Assembly (NCBI RefSeq): GCF_005405385.1
Contig: NZ_BJDY01000001.1
Location: forward strand, 1-64,000
Length of the DNA stretch: 64,000 bases
Reading direction: 5' to 3'
Source of the DNA: Lactiplantibacillus mudanjiangensis
GTDB lineage: Bacteria; Bacillota; Bacilli; Lactobacillales; Lactobacillaceae
The translations under genes and the position numbers were made by a program. Numbering within the stretch: the stretch's first letter is position 1; each line of letters opens with the position of its first letter. Shown here in pieces: positions 1 through 5,622 of the stretch. The notes beneath the pieces are model-generated. The model was not told the origin of the DNA and searched no databases. It saw only the letters and a program-made list of their open reading frames with translations.

Positions 1-3
1 CAT

Positions 4-76
4 GGAGGATTAGCTCAGTTGGGAGAGCGTCTGCCTTACAAGCAGAGGGTCACAGGTTCGAGCCCTGTATCCTCCA
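4..76 (+). tRNA. tRNA-Val (TAC)
   Basis: Cloverleaf with acceptor arms GGAGGAT and ATCCTCC, a GGTTCGAGCC T-arm, and a seven-base anticodon loop CTTACAA giving anticodon TAC. The CCA end is not encoded. First of eight tandem tRNA genes, probably the tail of a larger rRNA-tRNA array to the left. Confidence 0.97.
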
Positions 77-128
77 TATACTGATATTACATCAGTAATA
101 GTTTAATATGTTACATCATGAGTGTAAT

Positions 129-201
129 GGCTCGGTAGCTCAGTCGGTAGAGCAATGGATTGAAGCTCCATGTGTCGGCGGTTCGATTCCGTCCCGCGCC
201 A
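129..201 (+). tRNA. tRNA-Phe (GAA)
   Basis: Anticodon loop TTGAAGC gives anticodon GAA; the D-arm and the T-arm GGTTCGATTCC are normal. The acceptor arms GGCTCGG and CCGCGCC leave one T-C mismatch at the fourth pair (132 against 197); the other six pairs are Watson-Crick. Confidence 0.95.
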
Positions 202-206
202 TTTAT

Positions 207-289
207 GGAAGGGTAGCGAAGTCTGGCTAAACGCGGCGGACTGTAAATCCGCTCCTTCGGGTTCGGTGGTTCGAATCCACTCCCTTCCA
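207..289 (+). tRNA. tRNA-Tyr (GTA)
   Basis: Class II tRNA of 83 nt with a long variable arm (CTCCTTCGGG). Acceptor arms GGAAGGG and CCCTTCC pair perfectly and the anticodon loop contains GTA. CCA is not encoded. Confidence 0.97.
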
Positions 290-297
290 TTTTTTAT

Positions 298-371
298 AGG
301 GATATAGTTCAATGGTAGAACAACGGTCTCCAAAACCGTCGATGTGGGTTCAACTCCTACTATCCCTGCCA
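298..371 (+). tRNA. tRNA-Trp (CCA)
   Basis: Acceptor arms AGGGATA and TATCCCT, discriminator G, anticodon loop CTCCAAA giving CCA. The 3' CCA is encoded at 369-371, which most neighbouring tRNA genes here lack. Confidence 0.97.
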
Positions 372-375
372 TGAT

Positions 376-449
376 GGCGGTATTGGCGAAGTGGTTAACG
401 CACCGGATTGTGGCTCCGGCACGCGTGGGTTCGATTCCCACATACCGCC
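376..449 (+). tRNA. tRNA-His (GTG)
   Basis: Anticodon GTG in the loop TTGTGGC. The extra 5' G at 376 opposite C at 449 is the G-1:C73 pair characteristic of tRNA-His; the acceptor arms GCGGTAT and ATACCGC follow. Confidence 0.96.
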
Positions 450-456
450 CTTTGAT

Positions 457-528
457 TGGGTTATAGCCAAGTGGTAAGGCAATGGACTTTGACTCCATCA
501 TGCGCTGGTTCGACCCCAGCTAACCCAA
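457..528 (+). tRNA. tRNA-Gln (TTG)
   Basis: Acceptor arms TGGGTTA and TAACCCA, anticodon loop CTTTGAC giving TTG, T-arm GGTTCGACCCC. CCA is not encoded. Confidence 0.96.
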
Positions 529-550
529 TTTGCTTGGGCAATAAAATGAT

Positions 551-621
<71 letters not shown>

Positions 622-674
622 TTCCTGTGACGGTTATCATCCTGATCAGTAAGGTTCCAAGTTTTTAATGTTAT

Positions 675-759
675 GCCGGCGTGGCGGAATTGGCAGACGC
701 GCTGGACTCAAAATCCAGTTCCCGTTGAGGGAGTATCGGTTCGACCCCGATCGCCGGTA
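675..759 (+). tRNA. tRNA-Leu (CAA)
   Basis: Class II tRNA of 85 nt with long variable arm (CCCGTTGAGGG) and anticodon loop CTCAAAA giving CAA. Acceptor GCCGGCG pairs with CGCCGGT, the first pair being a G-T wobble. Last tRNA of the cluster, followed by a strong terminator. Confidence 0.96.
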
Positions 760-794
760 CTAAGAGATTCATCAGAAGCTCTAAGTACCTTGAG

Positions 795-831
795 AAGTCT
801 TCATATCATTGATATGGAGGCTTTTCTTTTT
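795..831 (+). terminator. Terminator of the tRNA cluster
   Basis: Thirteen-base-pair stem (795-807 with 811-823, including two G-T pairs), three-base loop, then a T-rich tail. It ends transcription of the eight-tRNA unit. Confidence 0.9.
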
Positions 832-880
832 GCCTACAATCTACATATGACAACAGGATCAAGCCATCAAATGCAGAAAA

Positions 881-936
881 TCCCTCGTGCCCTGGTAAGT
901 AGCAGTGCTTACTAAGGACGAGGGACCTTTTTTAGT
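881..936. terminator. Hairpin between the tRNA cluster and the broken HTH gene
   Basis: Arms TCCCTCGT (881-888) and ACGAGGGA (918-925) enclose a second stem TGGTAAGTA/TGCTTACTA. Six Ts follow on the plus side and a shorter T run follows on the minus side, so it could stop transcription from either direction. Confidence 0.7.
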
Positions 937-1149
937 TCTCTTTTTCAAGTTCAATCATTTCATCTAACACTTGGCCAGGTGTTTTTTTTAATACTTGTGC
1001 AGTTGCTTTTAGAATACGACCAGAAATACTATTGGTGCCACCCTTAGAATCACTAACTCGTTGCAAGGTAGAGGCTCCAACAGCGTCTCTTTGGTAATCT
1101 GGTAACGTGTAATCTCGTGTTGGCCTAAGTACTTTTGAAAAATACTCAT
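932..1149 (-). pseudogene. Frameshifted small XRE-like helix-turn-helix protein
   Basis: From an ATG at 1149 with ribosome binding site AAGGAGA the frame reads MSIFQKYLGQHEITRYQITKE and then goes out of frame near 1085-1095. In another frame the protein resumes as a continuous stretch beginning AVGASTLQRVSDSKGG and ending QVLDEMIELEKEN with a stop at 932-934. Inserting one base near the junction would restore a roughly 72-residue small DNA-binding protein with the feel of an XRE/Cro-type HTH. Either this is a genuine one-base deletion or a base-call error; the first frame alone would give only a short scrambled product. Family assignment is by motif impression, not search. Confidence 0.75.
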
Positions 1150-1225
1150 TAAAAATGGTCTCCTTAATATTACAATTATCGAGTTAGCCATTCTAGTAGT
1201 GCAATGCTCAATACGTTATATGATG

Positions 1226-1432
1226 CTATTTGATTTCAGTCTCGTTTTGGTCATTCAACAGTTGTTGACGGTCAGAAATTAGGGACAAAAAATCTGTCAA
1301 GTCATCTTTAGTGGCCTGCTTTTTAATGAAATTGCGAGCAGTAGATCGTGAATTAATGTAGCGCATACGTTCTTTGTGTTCTGTATCCCATTTCTTGTTG
1401 GCACGCTTCTTTGCCTCGGTATATTCAGCCAT
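1226..1432 (-). CDS. Small basic protein of unknown function
   Basis: A 68-residue, highly charged and Lys/Arg-rich protein starting MAEYTEAKKRANKK, with the pattern RSTARNFIKKQATKDDLTDF in its middle. The start is well supported by AGGAGG eight bases upstream. I recognise the type as a small protein common in Firmicutes, often near mobile or plasmid-like genes, and it could be a DNA-binding (ribbon-helix-helix-like) protein, but nothing in the sequence proves that. It lies downstream of a perfect 15-bp inverted repeat at 1489-1534, which could be its operator, and upstream of the broken HTH gene on the same strand. Confidence 0.7.
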   Translation of the reverse strand: MAEYTEAKKRANKKWDTEHKERMRYINSRSTARNFIKKQATKDDLTDFLSLISDRQQLLNDQNETEIK

Positions 1433-1488
1433 ATAAAAAACCTCCTGATTAGTTTACATTATCAAAGATAATTCAAATGATCAAAGTG

Positions 1489-1534
1489 CTAATTGCGACA
1501 TAATTAGTATATTTCTTAGTTATGTCGCAATTAG
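1489..1534. repeat. Perfect 15-bp inverted repeat
   Basis: CTAATTGCGACATAA at 1489-1503 is repeated as its exact reverse complement at 1520-1534, with a 16-base spacer. No T run follows on either strand, so it is not an obvious terminator. It sits upstream of the 68-residue protein gene and could be an operator or a recombination site. Confidence 0.8.
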
Positions 1535-1584
1535 GGTAGCTTTGTTTAAAAATGTGATAAAAAACAGAAAGCTTATTAAGCTAG

Positions 1585-2061
1585 TCATTTGTATTGATTT
1601 TCCATCTGAATCTCACCGGATGTTTCCATGGAATCTGGGGTAGCTTTTAGTGCTTGTTCTTGAGTCATACCATCGTGTTCCATCTTGTAAGCAGCAGGTG
1701 ACATTCCATATTTATTCAGAAAGCCCGTCAAAGTAGTTGGTTCAGAGTTGGCTGATGATTGAGATTGACTTGCGGCTACTTGTTTACTACTTTGTTGTGC
1801 TGCGATTGACGAGCTGGCGGCACTGGCAGAACTTGCTTTATCTTCAGAGTGTTTTTTTGCAATTGAGGACGCTTTGGTCTTGCGCTCAATCTTCGCCTTA
1901 CTTTCAGATATGGCTTTACTAGAATCTACCGCTTTTTTCTTGTTGTTAGCAACTAAGCTACTGGACTTGGTATTGGCGTTATCTTTACTTTGGGTACTAC
2001 TGCATCCTACCAGTAAAAGACCGCTTAATAAAATGCCGGCCAGGATTAATCCTTTGTTCAA
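1585..2061 (-). CDS. Ser/Ala/Lys-rich lipoprotein
   Basis: Predicted lipoprotein of 158 residues. The start is taken as a TTG at 2061 because GGAG lies eight bases upstream and the product then begins with a clean signal peptide (MNKGLILAGILLSGLLLVGC) ending in the lipobox LVGC; the open frame further upstream has no such support. After the lipidated Cys comes a low-complexity linker rich in Ser, Ala, Lys and Gln (residues about 25-105), typical of a cell-wall-spanning spacer. A compact C-terminal part (TLTGFLNKYGMSPAAYK ... ETSGEIQ) looks folded and conserved but I cannot name it. It should sit on the outer face of the membrane. Confidence 0.8.
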   Translation of the reverse strand: MNKGLILAGILLSGLLLVGCSSTQSKDNANTKSSSLVANNKKKAVDSSKAISESKAKIERKTKASSIAKKHSEDKASSASAASSSIAAQQSSKQVAASQSQSSANSEPTTLTGFLNKYGMSPAAYKMEHDGMTQEQALKATPDSMETSGEIQMENQYK

Positions 2062-2145
2062 TTGACTCACTCCAAAAAAGTCAGCTTTTAGAGACTTCAG
2101 TATTTGGTCGATGGTGCATCTTAAATACATCATAAATAACTAAAA

Positions 2146-2181
2146 ACACGGCGTCTAGCTTAAATATGCTAGATGCCGTGT
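2146..2181 (-). terminator. Terminator of the 2186-2545 gene
   Basis: Arms ACACGGCGTCTAGC and GCTAGATGCCGTGT with an eight-base loop; on the minus strand the stem is followed by TTTTTA. It lies directly after the stop of the small secreted protein gene. Confidence 0.85.
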
Positions 2182-2185
2182 GTCA

Positions 2186-2545
2186 TTACTTAGTCAACCA
2201 ACGACTATTCAGTCGGTTCGTCACCCAAAAGTAGTGTTGATTGGTGGTTAAGCCGTGCCCTTTAACAACCCAATGCCAGCTGGCACCACCATTAATTGCC
2301 TCAATTGTAGTTCCAGGTTTCAAATAGACCTTAGCTACAAAATGATCCTTATAGGCTGGGGTCATGACCTTAACTTTATAGGCCCAGGTGCCCTTGCGAA
2401 TCCGGACACGATGAAAATGATACCAATAACGTGAATTGCCGGCTGGTAAGCTAGCAGCGTTTACTATGCTCGGCTGTGCTAAGGCTAGAGTCCCCATACT
2501 TAGCATTAAGCTGACTAATCCCAATAATGTTTTATTAATTCGCAT
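2186..2545 (-). CDS. Small secreted protein with KGHG motif
   Basis: A 119-residue protein with a signal peptide (hydrophobic core LLGLVSLMLSMGTLALA, likely cleavage near VNA-AS). The ATG at 2545 is chosen because it follows a GGGGGG stretch at a usable distance and gives the positively charged start MRINK. The mature part is aromatic and basic and ends with WHWVVKGHG followed by a W-rich tail. The KGHG signature recurs in the next gene (2636-2950) and in the secreted protein at 53242, so these look like one family of small extracellular proteins. Function unknown. Confidence 0.75.
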   Translation of the reverse strand: MRINKTLLGLVSLMLSMGTLALAQPSIVNAASLPAGNSRYWYHFHRVRIRKGTWAYKVKVMTPAYKDHFVAKVYLKPGTTIEAINGGASWHWVVKGHGLTTNQHYFWVTNRLNSRWLTK

Positions 2546-2635
2546 CTTAAAACGCCCCCCATACATAAATAACTGGATTTATTATGCGCTATTTTTAAAA
2601 TAATACAACTGATCAGATTAGGGTACAGTATTGAT

Positions 2636-2950
2636 CTAGTATTTGAACCAGTGTGTGCTATTAGTTCGTGCATAGTAAACAGTACGACCATGGCCTTTGA
2701 CATGCAGCATATAGCCATCTTTTCCCATATGATAGAATGCCGCCAGCGTAATTGAACGACCACGTTTTAAGTGTAGACGTTTGCCAAGCCGATTATCTGC
2801 AAAACAATCACCTTGAATAAACCGATAAACGGTCGTTGGTCGGGTGACGTAGGCATGACGATAGTAGCTGGCCTGTGCGGACAAGGAACCAGCAGGTAAT
2901 AATAAGCCAAGTGCTAAAACTGCAGTTAAAAGTTGATGCTTGAATTTCAA
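2636..2950 (-). CDS. Small secreted protein with KGHG motif, TTG start
   Basis: A 104-residue secreted protein. GGAGGGG lies six bases upstream of a TTG at 2950, which gives the start MKFKHQLLTAVLALGLLLPAG; a TTG 15 bases earlier would place the ribosome binding site inside the gene. Signal peptide cleavage is likely near AQA-SYY. The mature part is about 75 residues with many Tyr, His and Arg and the motif VKGHG before a W-containing C-terminus, as in the downstream gene at 2186-2545. The two genes are about 90 bases apart and probably arose by duplication. Function unknown. Confidence 0.72.
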   Translation of the reverse strand: MKFKHQLLTAVLALGLLLPAGSLSAQASYYRHAYVTRPTTVYRFIQGDCFADNRLGKRLHLKRGRSITLAAFYHMGKDGYMLHVKGHGRTVYYARTNSTHWFKY

Positions 2951-3069
2951 AATGTTCCCCTCCAAAGTAAAGTGATCTGTAAAAATAATCCTTTTTCAAT
3001 ATACGCTAACCTTGACGCAACGGGAAGGGTATACTAAAAATAAGCTTATTTTGAACGAGGAGCGACGTC

Positions 3070-3549
3070 ATGCCAACAATTCAAAGTTTATACGATCCTA
3101 ATCGACCAACGTTATTATTATCCTTACATCCAGAAAACACGCAAGCCATCCTGACGCAAACTAAACGATTCGAATATCGCCGACGGTTTTATCAGGACGC
3201 TTTTCAGGCTTTCGTTTACACAACTGGGCCAAACGGTGGGGTCGACTTATTTATTCAATGTGAGACACCGATTCGGGGAACTGCCGATGAACTCGCCCAA
3301 CTTGAACAAGCTGATCCTGAATCATTACGGCAATACTTTGCGGGCTTAGAATCCGGTCTCGCAATTCCAATCAGCAAAGTTGTAGAATTACCCAAACTCA
3401 GTTTAGCAACGCTTAAAACGCGTTTCTCGAACTTTGTGGCGCCACGCAGTTATGTCTTTTTAGATCGACCAGCGCGTCAAGCACAATTTGCCTACTTTTT
3501 TCAACAACCGGTTAGTCGAATGATGGTCAACGAAAAAAAGCCCCGCTAA
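3070..3549 (+). CDS. ASCH/PUA-like domain protein
   Basis: A 159-residue protein whose N-terminus (LLLSLHPENTQAILTQTKRF followed by EYRRRF) matches the pattern of ASCH/PUA-like small proteins, which begin with a beta strand, a helix and a conserved E(F/Y)RRR element and are thought to bind RNA or modified nucleotides. AGGAG lies about nine bases before the ATG. Monocistronic. Its last codons (NEKKPR and stop) overlap the hairpin that serves as terminator of the convergent acetyltransferase gene. Precise function unknown. Confidence 0.75.
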   Translation: MPTIQSLYDPNRPTLLLSLHPENTQAILTQTKRFEYRRRFYQDAFQAFVYTTGPNGGVDLFIQCETPIRGTADELAQLEQADPESLRQYFAGLESGLAIPISKVVELPKLSLATLKTRFSNFVAPRSYVFLDRPARQAQFAYFFQQPVSRMMVNEKKPR

Positions 3550-3560
3550 TTAGCGAGGCT
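3533..3560 (-). terminator. Terminator embedded in the end of the convergent gene
   Basis: Stem AGCCCCGCTA/TAGCGAGGCT at 3539-3560. On the minus strand all pairs form (one as U-G) and a run of seven Ts follows, whereas on the plus strand there is an A-C mismatch and no T run. It therefore serves the minus-strand gene at 3568-4089. Confidence 0.85.
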
Positions 3561-3567
3561 GACGAAC

Positions 3568-4089
3568 TTACTTAATTATTTTTTCATAGACGTAGCAGAC
3601 GTCATCTTGATGATAAACGCCGACCATTTCGCCAACTTGTTCGAATTTCATTTTACCGATTAAATGTTGCATTGGGAGATTATCCGCATGAGTATCAATC
3701 CGAATACTTTTAATTTCAGGATGACGGCGGATGATGTGATCAATAATCTTTTCGAATAATTGCGTGGCGTAGCCGTTACCGGCATGATTAGAATGGATCG
3801 CCACACGATGAATTACCATATAAGGTTCAGTGGTATTCAACCATTTGGCATTAGCCGTGTCGTAAGTGGCATCAGGTGATGGTACAACCGCAACGGCGCC
3901 GACTGTGGCTTGATCATCGGCGTGGAATAAGTATGCTGAACCATTCATAATATCTTCAGTAATTTGGTTACGGGAAGGGTAATCGCCTTGCCATTGGTTG
4001 ACCCCGGCTTCGGCTAATTGGTTACGACCATCGCTCAAAATATCGATGATCGTGTCTAAATCATTTAAAGTGGCTTTTTCAAAGTACAT
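3568..4089 (-). CDS. GNAT-family N-acetyltransferase
   Basis: A 173-residue GNAT enzyme that would transfer an acetyl group from acetyl-CoA to an unknown amine. The segment YMVIHRVAIHSNHAGNGYATQLFEKII contains beta-4 and the acetyl-CoA loop (here written R-V-A-I then H-A-G-N-G-Y-A), and the C-terminal NLPMQHLIGKMKFEQVG segment is the usual beta-6/7 region. The ATG at 4089 is chosen because GAGGAG lies nine bases upstream; the longer open frame above it has no signal. It is 109 bases downstream of the phosphoesterase gene on the same strand. Confidence 0.85.
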   Translation of the reverse strand: MYFEKATLNDLDTIIDILSDGRNQLAEAGVNQWQGDYPSRNQITEDIMNGSAYLFHADDQATVGAVAVVPSPDATYDTANAKWLNTTEPYMVIHRVAIHSNHAGNGYATQLFEKIIDHIIRRHPEIKSIRIDTHADNLPMQHLIGKMKFEQVGEMVGVYHQDDVCYVYEKIIK

Positions 4090-4198
4090 GTGACGTAACT
4101 CCTCTCTTAAATCCTCAACTTGGCTTGCAAGCTGACTTAAACAGTATACAGAAAATTCGTTAAATTGAAAGAATTTGACCTCAAAACTTAGAATATTT

Positions 4199-5038
4199 TT
4201 ATTGTCCGATTTTTCGTAAAATTGCCGCAGCTTGGGCATCTAATTGATATTTGGCATTGTAAGCGGCTACGGCTGATGGATCGTATTGATAAGCGCCAGT
4301 TGATAGTGTTTGTTCATAGAATGGCAAGTAGGGCAGCTTGTGGTCACGGGCAATTTGGATGGCCTGTTGCCAATCAAAAGGCACTTGGCGATAATCAATC
4401 TGTTGCAAGCCATTTTCATCAATCGTCAATAATAAATACATGGCTTGATGTTGACGTAAGGCCGGTCGCAGCGCAGTTGGTAAGCCGACGGTACCGGCAT
4501 TTAAGATCAACTGACCATCACTGGAATAGCGCATTAGGGGTTGGTGAGTATGCGCGTAGATGATGACGTCAGGATTACCCGTCGCAGCTTGATCAAAGTT
4601 AGCTTGCGGGGCGGTCGGTGCTAGCGTGTGACCACTCGCAAAATTTGGTAAAACATGTTGCAAACGAAAGGTTAAACGGCCAACTTTTTTGGTCACGGTT
4701 AAGGGTAAATGCATTAATTGTTCAAAATGCGCCGACGACAATTGTTGGCGATCATAAGCCGTTAAAATGGTCGCCATGACTTGTTTCGGTTTAGTAAAGT
4801 TTTCCGGTGTTGCGGTTAAAACTTTCTGATAGTTCTGTTCATGATTGCCTAACACGTAAGCGCTGGGGGCAACGGTTTCTAATAATTGTAAGCAACGTTC
4901 AGCTTCAGGACCACGGACAGTAATATCGCCGACTGTCCAATAATCGGTCACTTGTTGGGCTTTAGCATCGGCCAAAACGGCAGTTAGGGCAGTGGCATTG
5001 CCATGAATGTCCGACAAGACAGCGATTCTTTGTAACAT
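4199..5038 (-). CDS. Calcineurin-like metallophosphoesterase
   Basis: A 279-residue two-metal phosphoesterase. The five family blocks are visible: SDIHGN at residues 9-14, VGDITVRGP near 36, LGNHE near 84, and the C-terminal YAHTHQP metal ligands. It resembles the YfcE/serine-threonine phosphatase-like group; substrate unknown. GGAGG lies nine bases before the ATG. Likely cytosolic. Confidence 0.88.
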   Translation of the reverse strand: MLQRIAVLSDIHGNATALTAVLADAKAQQVTDYWTVGDITVRGPEAERCLQLLETVAPSAYVLGNHEQNYQKVLTATPENFTKPKQVMATILTAYDRQQLSSAHFEQLMHLPLTVTKKVGRLTFRLQHVLPNFASGHTLAPTAPQANFDQAATGNPDVIIYAHTHQPLMRYSSDGQLILNAGTVGLPTALRPALRQHQAMYLLLTIDENGLQQIDYRQVPFDWQQAIQIARDHKLPYLPFYEQTLSTGAYQYDPSAVAAYNAKYQLDAQAAAILRKIGQ

Positions 5039-5164
5039 GTGATAACCTCCAATTAATCCTTAACTAATTATTTACAGACTTAAACATTTCTTCTCGATTT
5101 TGTTAACCGGCTGTAACTGGTCTGCAAAGTTTACGCAACTTAACTTTGTTACGCTATTGATTGG

Positions 5165-5250
5165 AACGAACGAAATATATCAGCACGTATATTCAAGCCA
5201 ATTCGTTTCAGGCCGTTGTCATCCGAACGATGATAACGGCTTTTATTTTA
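5165..5250 (+). ncRNA. Possible small RNA or orphan leader ending in a terminator
   Basis: A 12-bp stem (5212-5223 with 5229-5240) followed by TTTTATTTT is a good intrinsic terminator on the plus strand, and an AACGAA/TTCGTT-type hairpin precedes it. No open frame lies upstream on this strand and the neighbouring gene runs the other way, so the terminator must end a short untranslated transcript starting after about 5050. The promoter was not identified with confidence. Confidence 0.4.
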
Positions 5251-5290
5251 CCGAAAAATACGACAAAACTAAATTAAAATAGAATTAGGG

Positions 5291-5319
5291 TTGACAGTGC
5301 AAAATGAGAATGCTTTAAT
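5291..5319 (+). promoter_or_regulatory. Promoter of the aromatic operon
   Basis: Perfect -35 box TTGACA at 5291-5296, 17-base spacer, and -10 box TTTAAT at 5314-5319. Transcription would start about 20 to 25 bases before the leader peptide ribosome binding site. Confidence 0.8.
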
Positions 5320-5353
5320 ATAAACATCAACTTAACGGAAAGGAAAGATAATT

Positions 5354-5410
5354 ATGACTCAACTACTCACCACCAACGCGTATTATTTTGGCTTTTATTA
5401 CTTTAGGTAG
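5354..5410 (+). CDS. Aromatic leader peptide
   Basis: An 18-residue peptide, MTQLLTTNAYYFGFYYFR, preceded by the ribosome binding site GGAAAGGAAAG. Residues 10-17 contain four Tyr and three Phe around one Gly. It lies between a strong promoter and a terminator that precedes the chorismate/tyrosine genes, which is the classical layout of ribosome-mediated attenuation (as in pheL and trpL of enterobacteria). Shortage of charged tRNA-Phe or tRNA-Tyr would stall the ribosome on the aromatic codons. Confidence 0.85.
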   Translation: MTQLLTTNAYYFGFYYFR

Positions 5411-5425
5411 CGTTCGTATCAGTTT

Positions 5426-5584
5426 CTTAGATGCGGACGGTAAACACGTTCGTGTCTAAGGTGAGCAAAGTCATTTTTGTCTTTGACCAGCTAGACACCA
5501 GAAGTCTAGCTGGGATAAAATCCAATTATTCCATCGTGGTTTTTTAAGCCAGCTAGATTTCTAAATCTAGCTGGCTTTTTTGTT
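5426..5584 (+). promoter_or_regulatory. Attenuator of the aromatic operon
   Basis: Three stems follow the leader peptide. The first (5426-5438 with 5448-5460) is 13 bp including wobbles. The second pairs CCAGCTAGAC (5487-5496) with GTCTAGCTGG (5504-5513). The third (5546-5560 with 5563-5577) is a terminator with a T run. Stems two and three share the sequence CCAGCTAGA/TCTAGCTGG, so either left arm can pair with either right arm; this gives mutually exclusive antiterminator and terminator folds. No T-box motif is present. Confidence 0.82.
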
Positions 5585-5622
5585 TTTCTAATTCGTTTTT
5601 AATCATCTAAGGAGTGACCGCG

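Noticed and set aside
103-501. A 132-codon open frame antisense to the tRNA genes
   Set aside because: It is a reading of the reverse complement of five tRNA genes and has no ribosome site; tRNA structure explains the sequence.
673-915. An open frame over tRNA-Leu and its terminator
   Set aside because: It overlaps the tRNA and two hairpins and has no ribosome site.
5287-5620. T-box riboswitch before the aromatic operon
   Set aside because: No T-box core (GGTGGTACCGCG-like) is present; the leader peptide and shared hairpin arms explain the region better.
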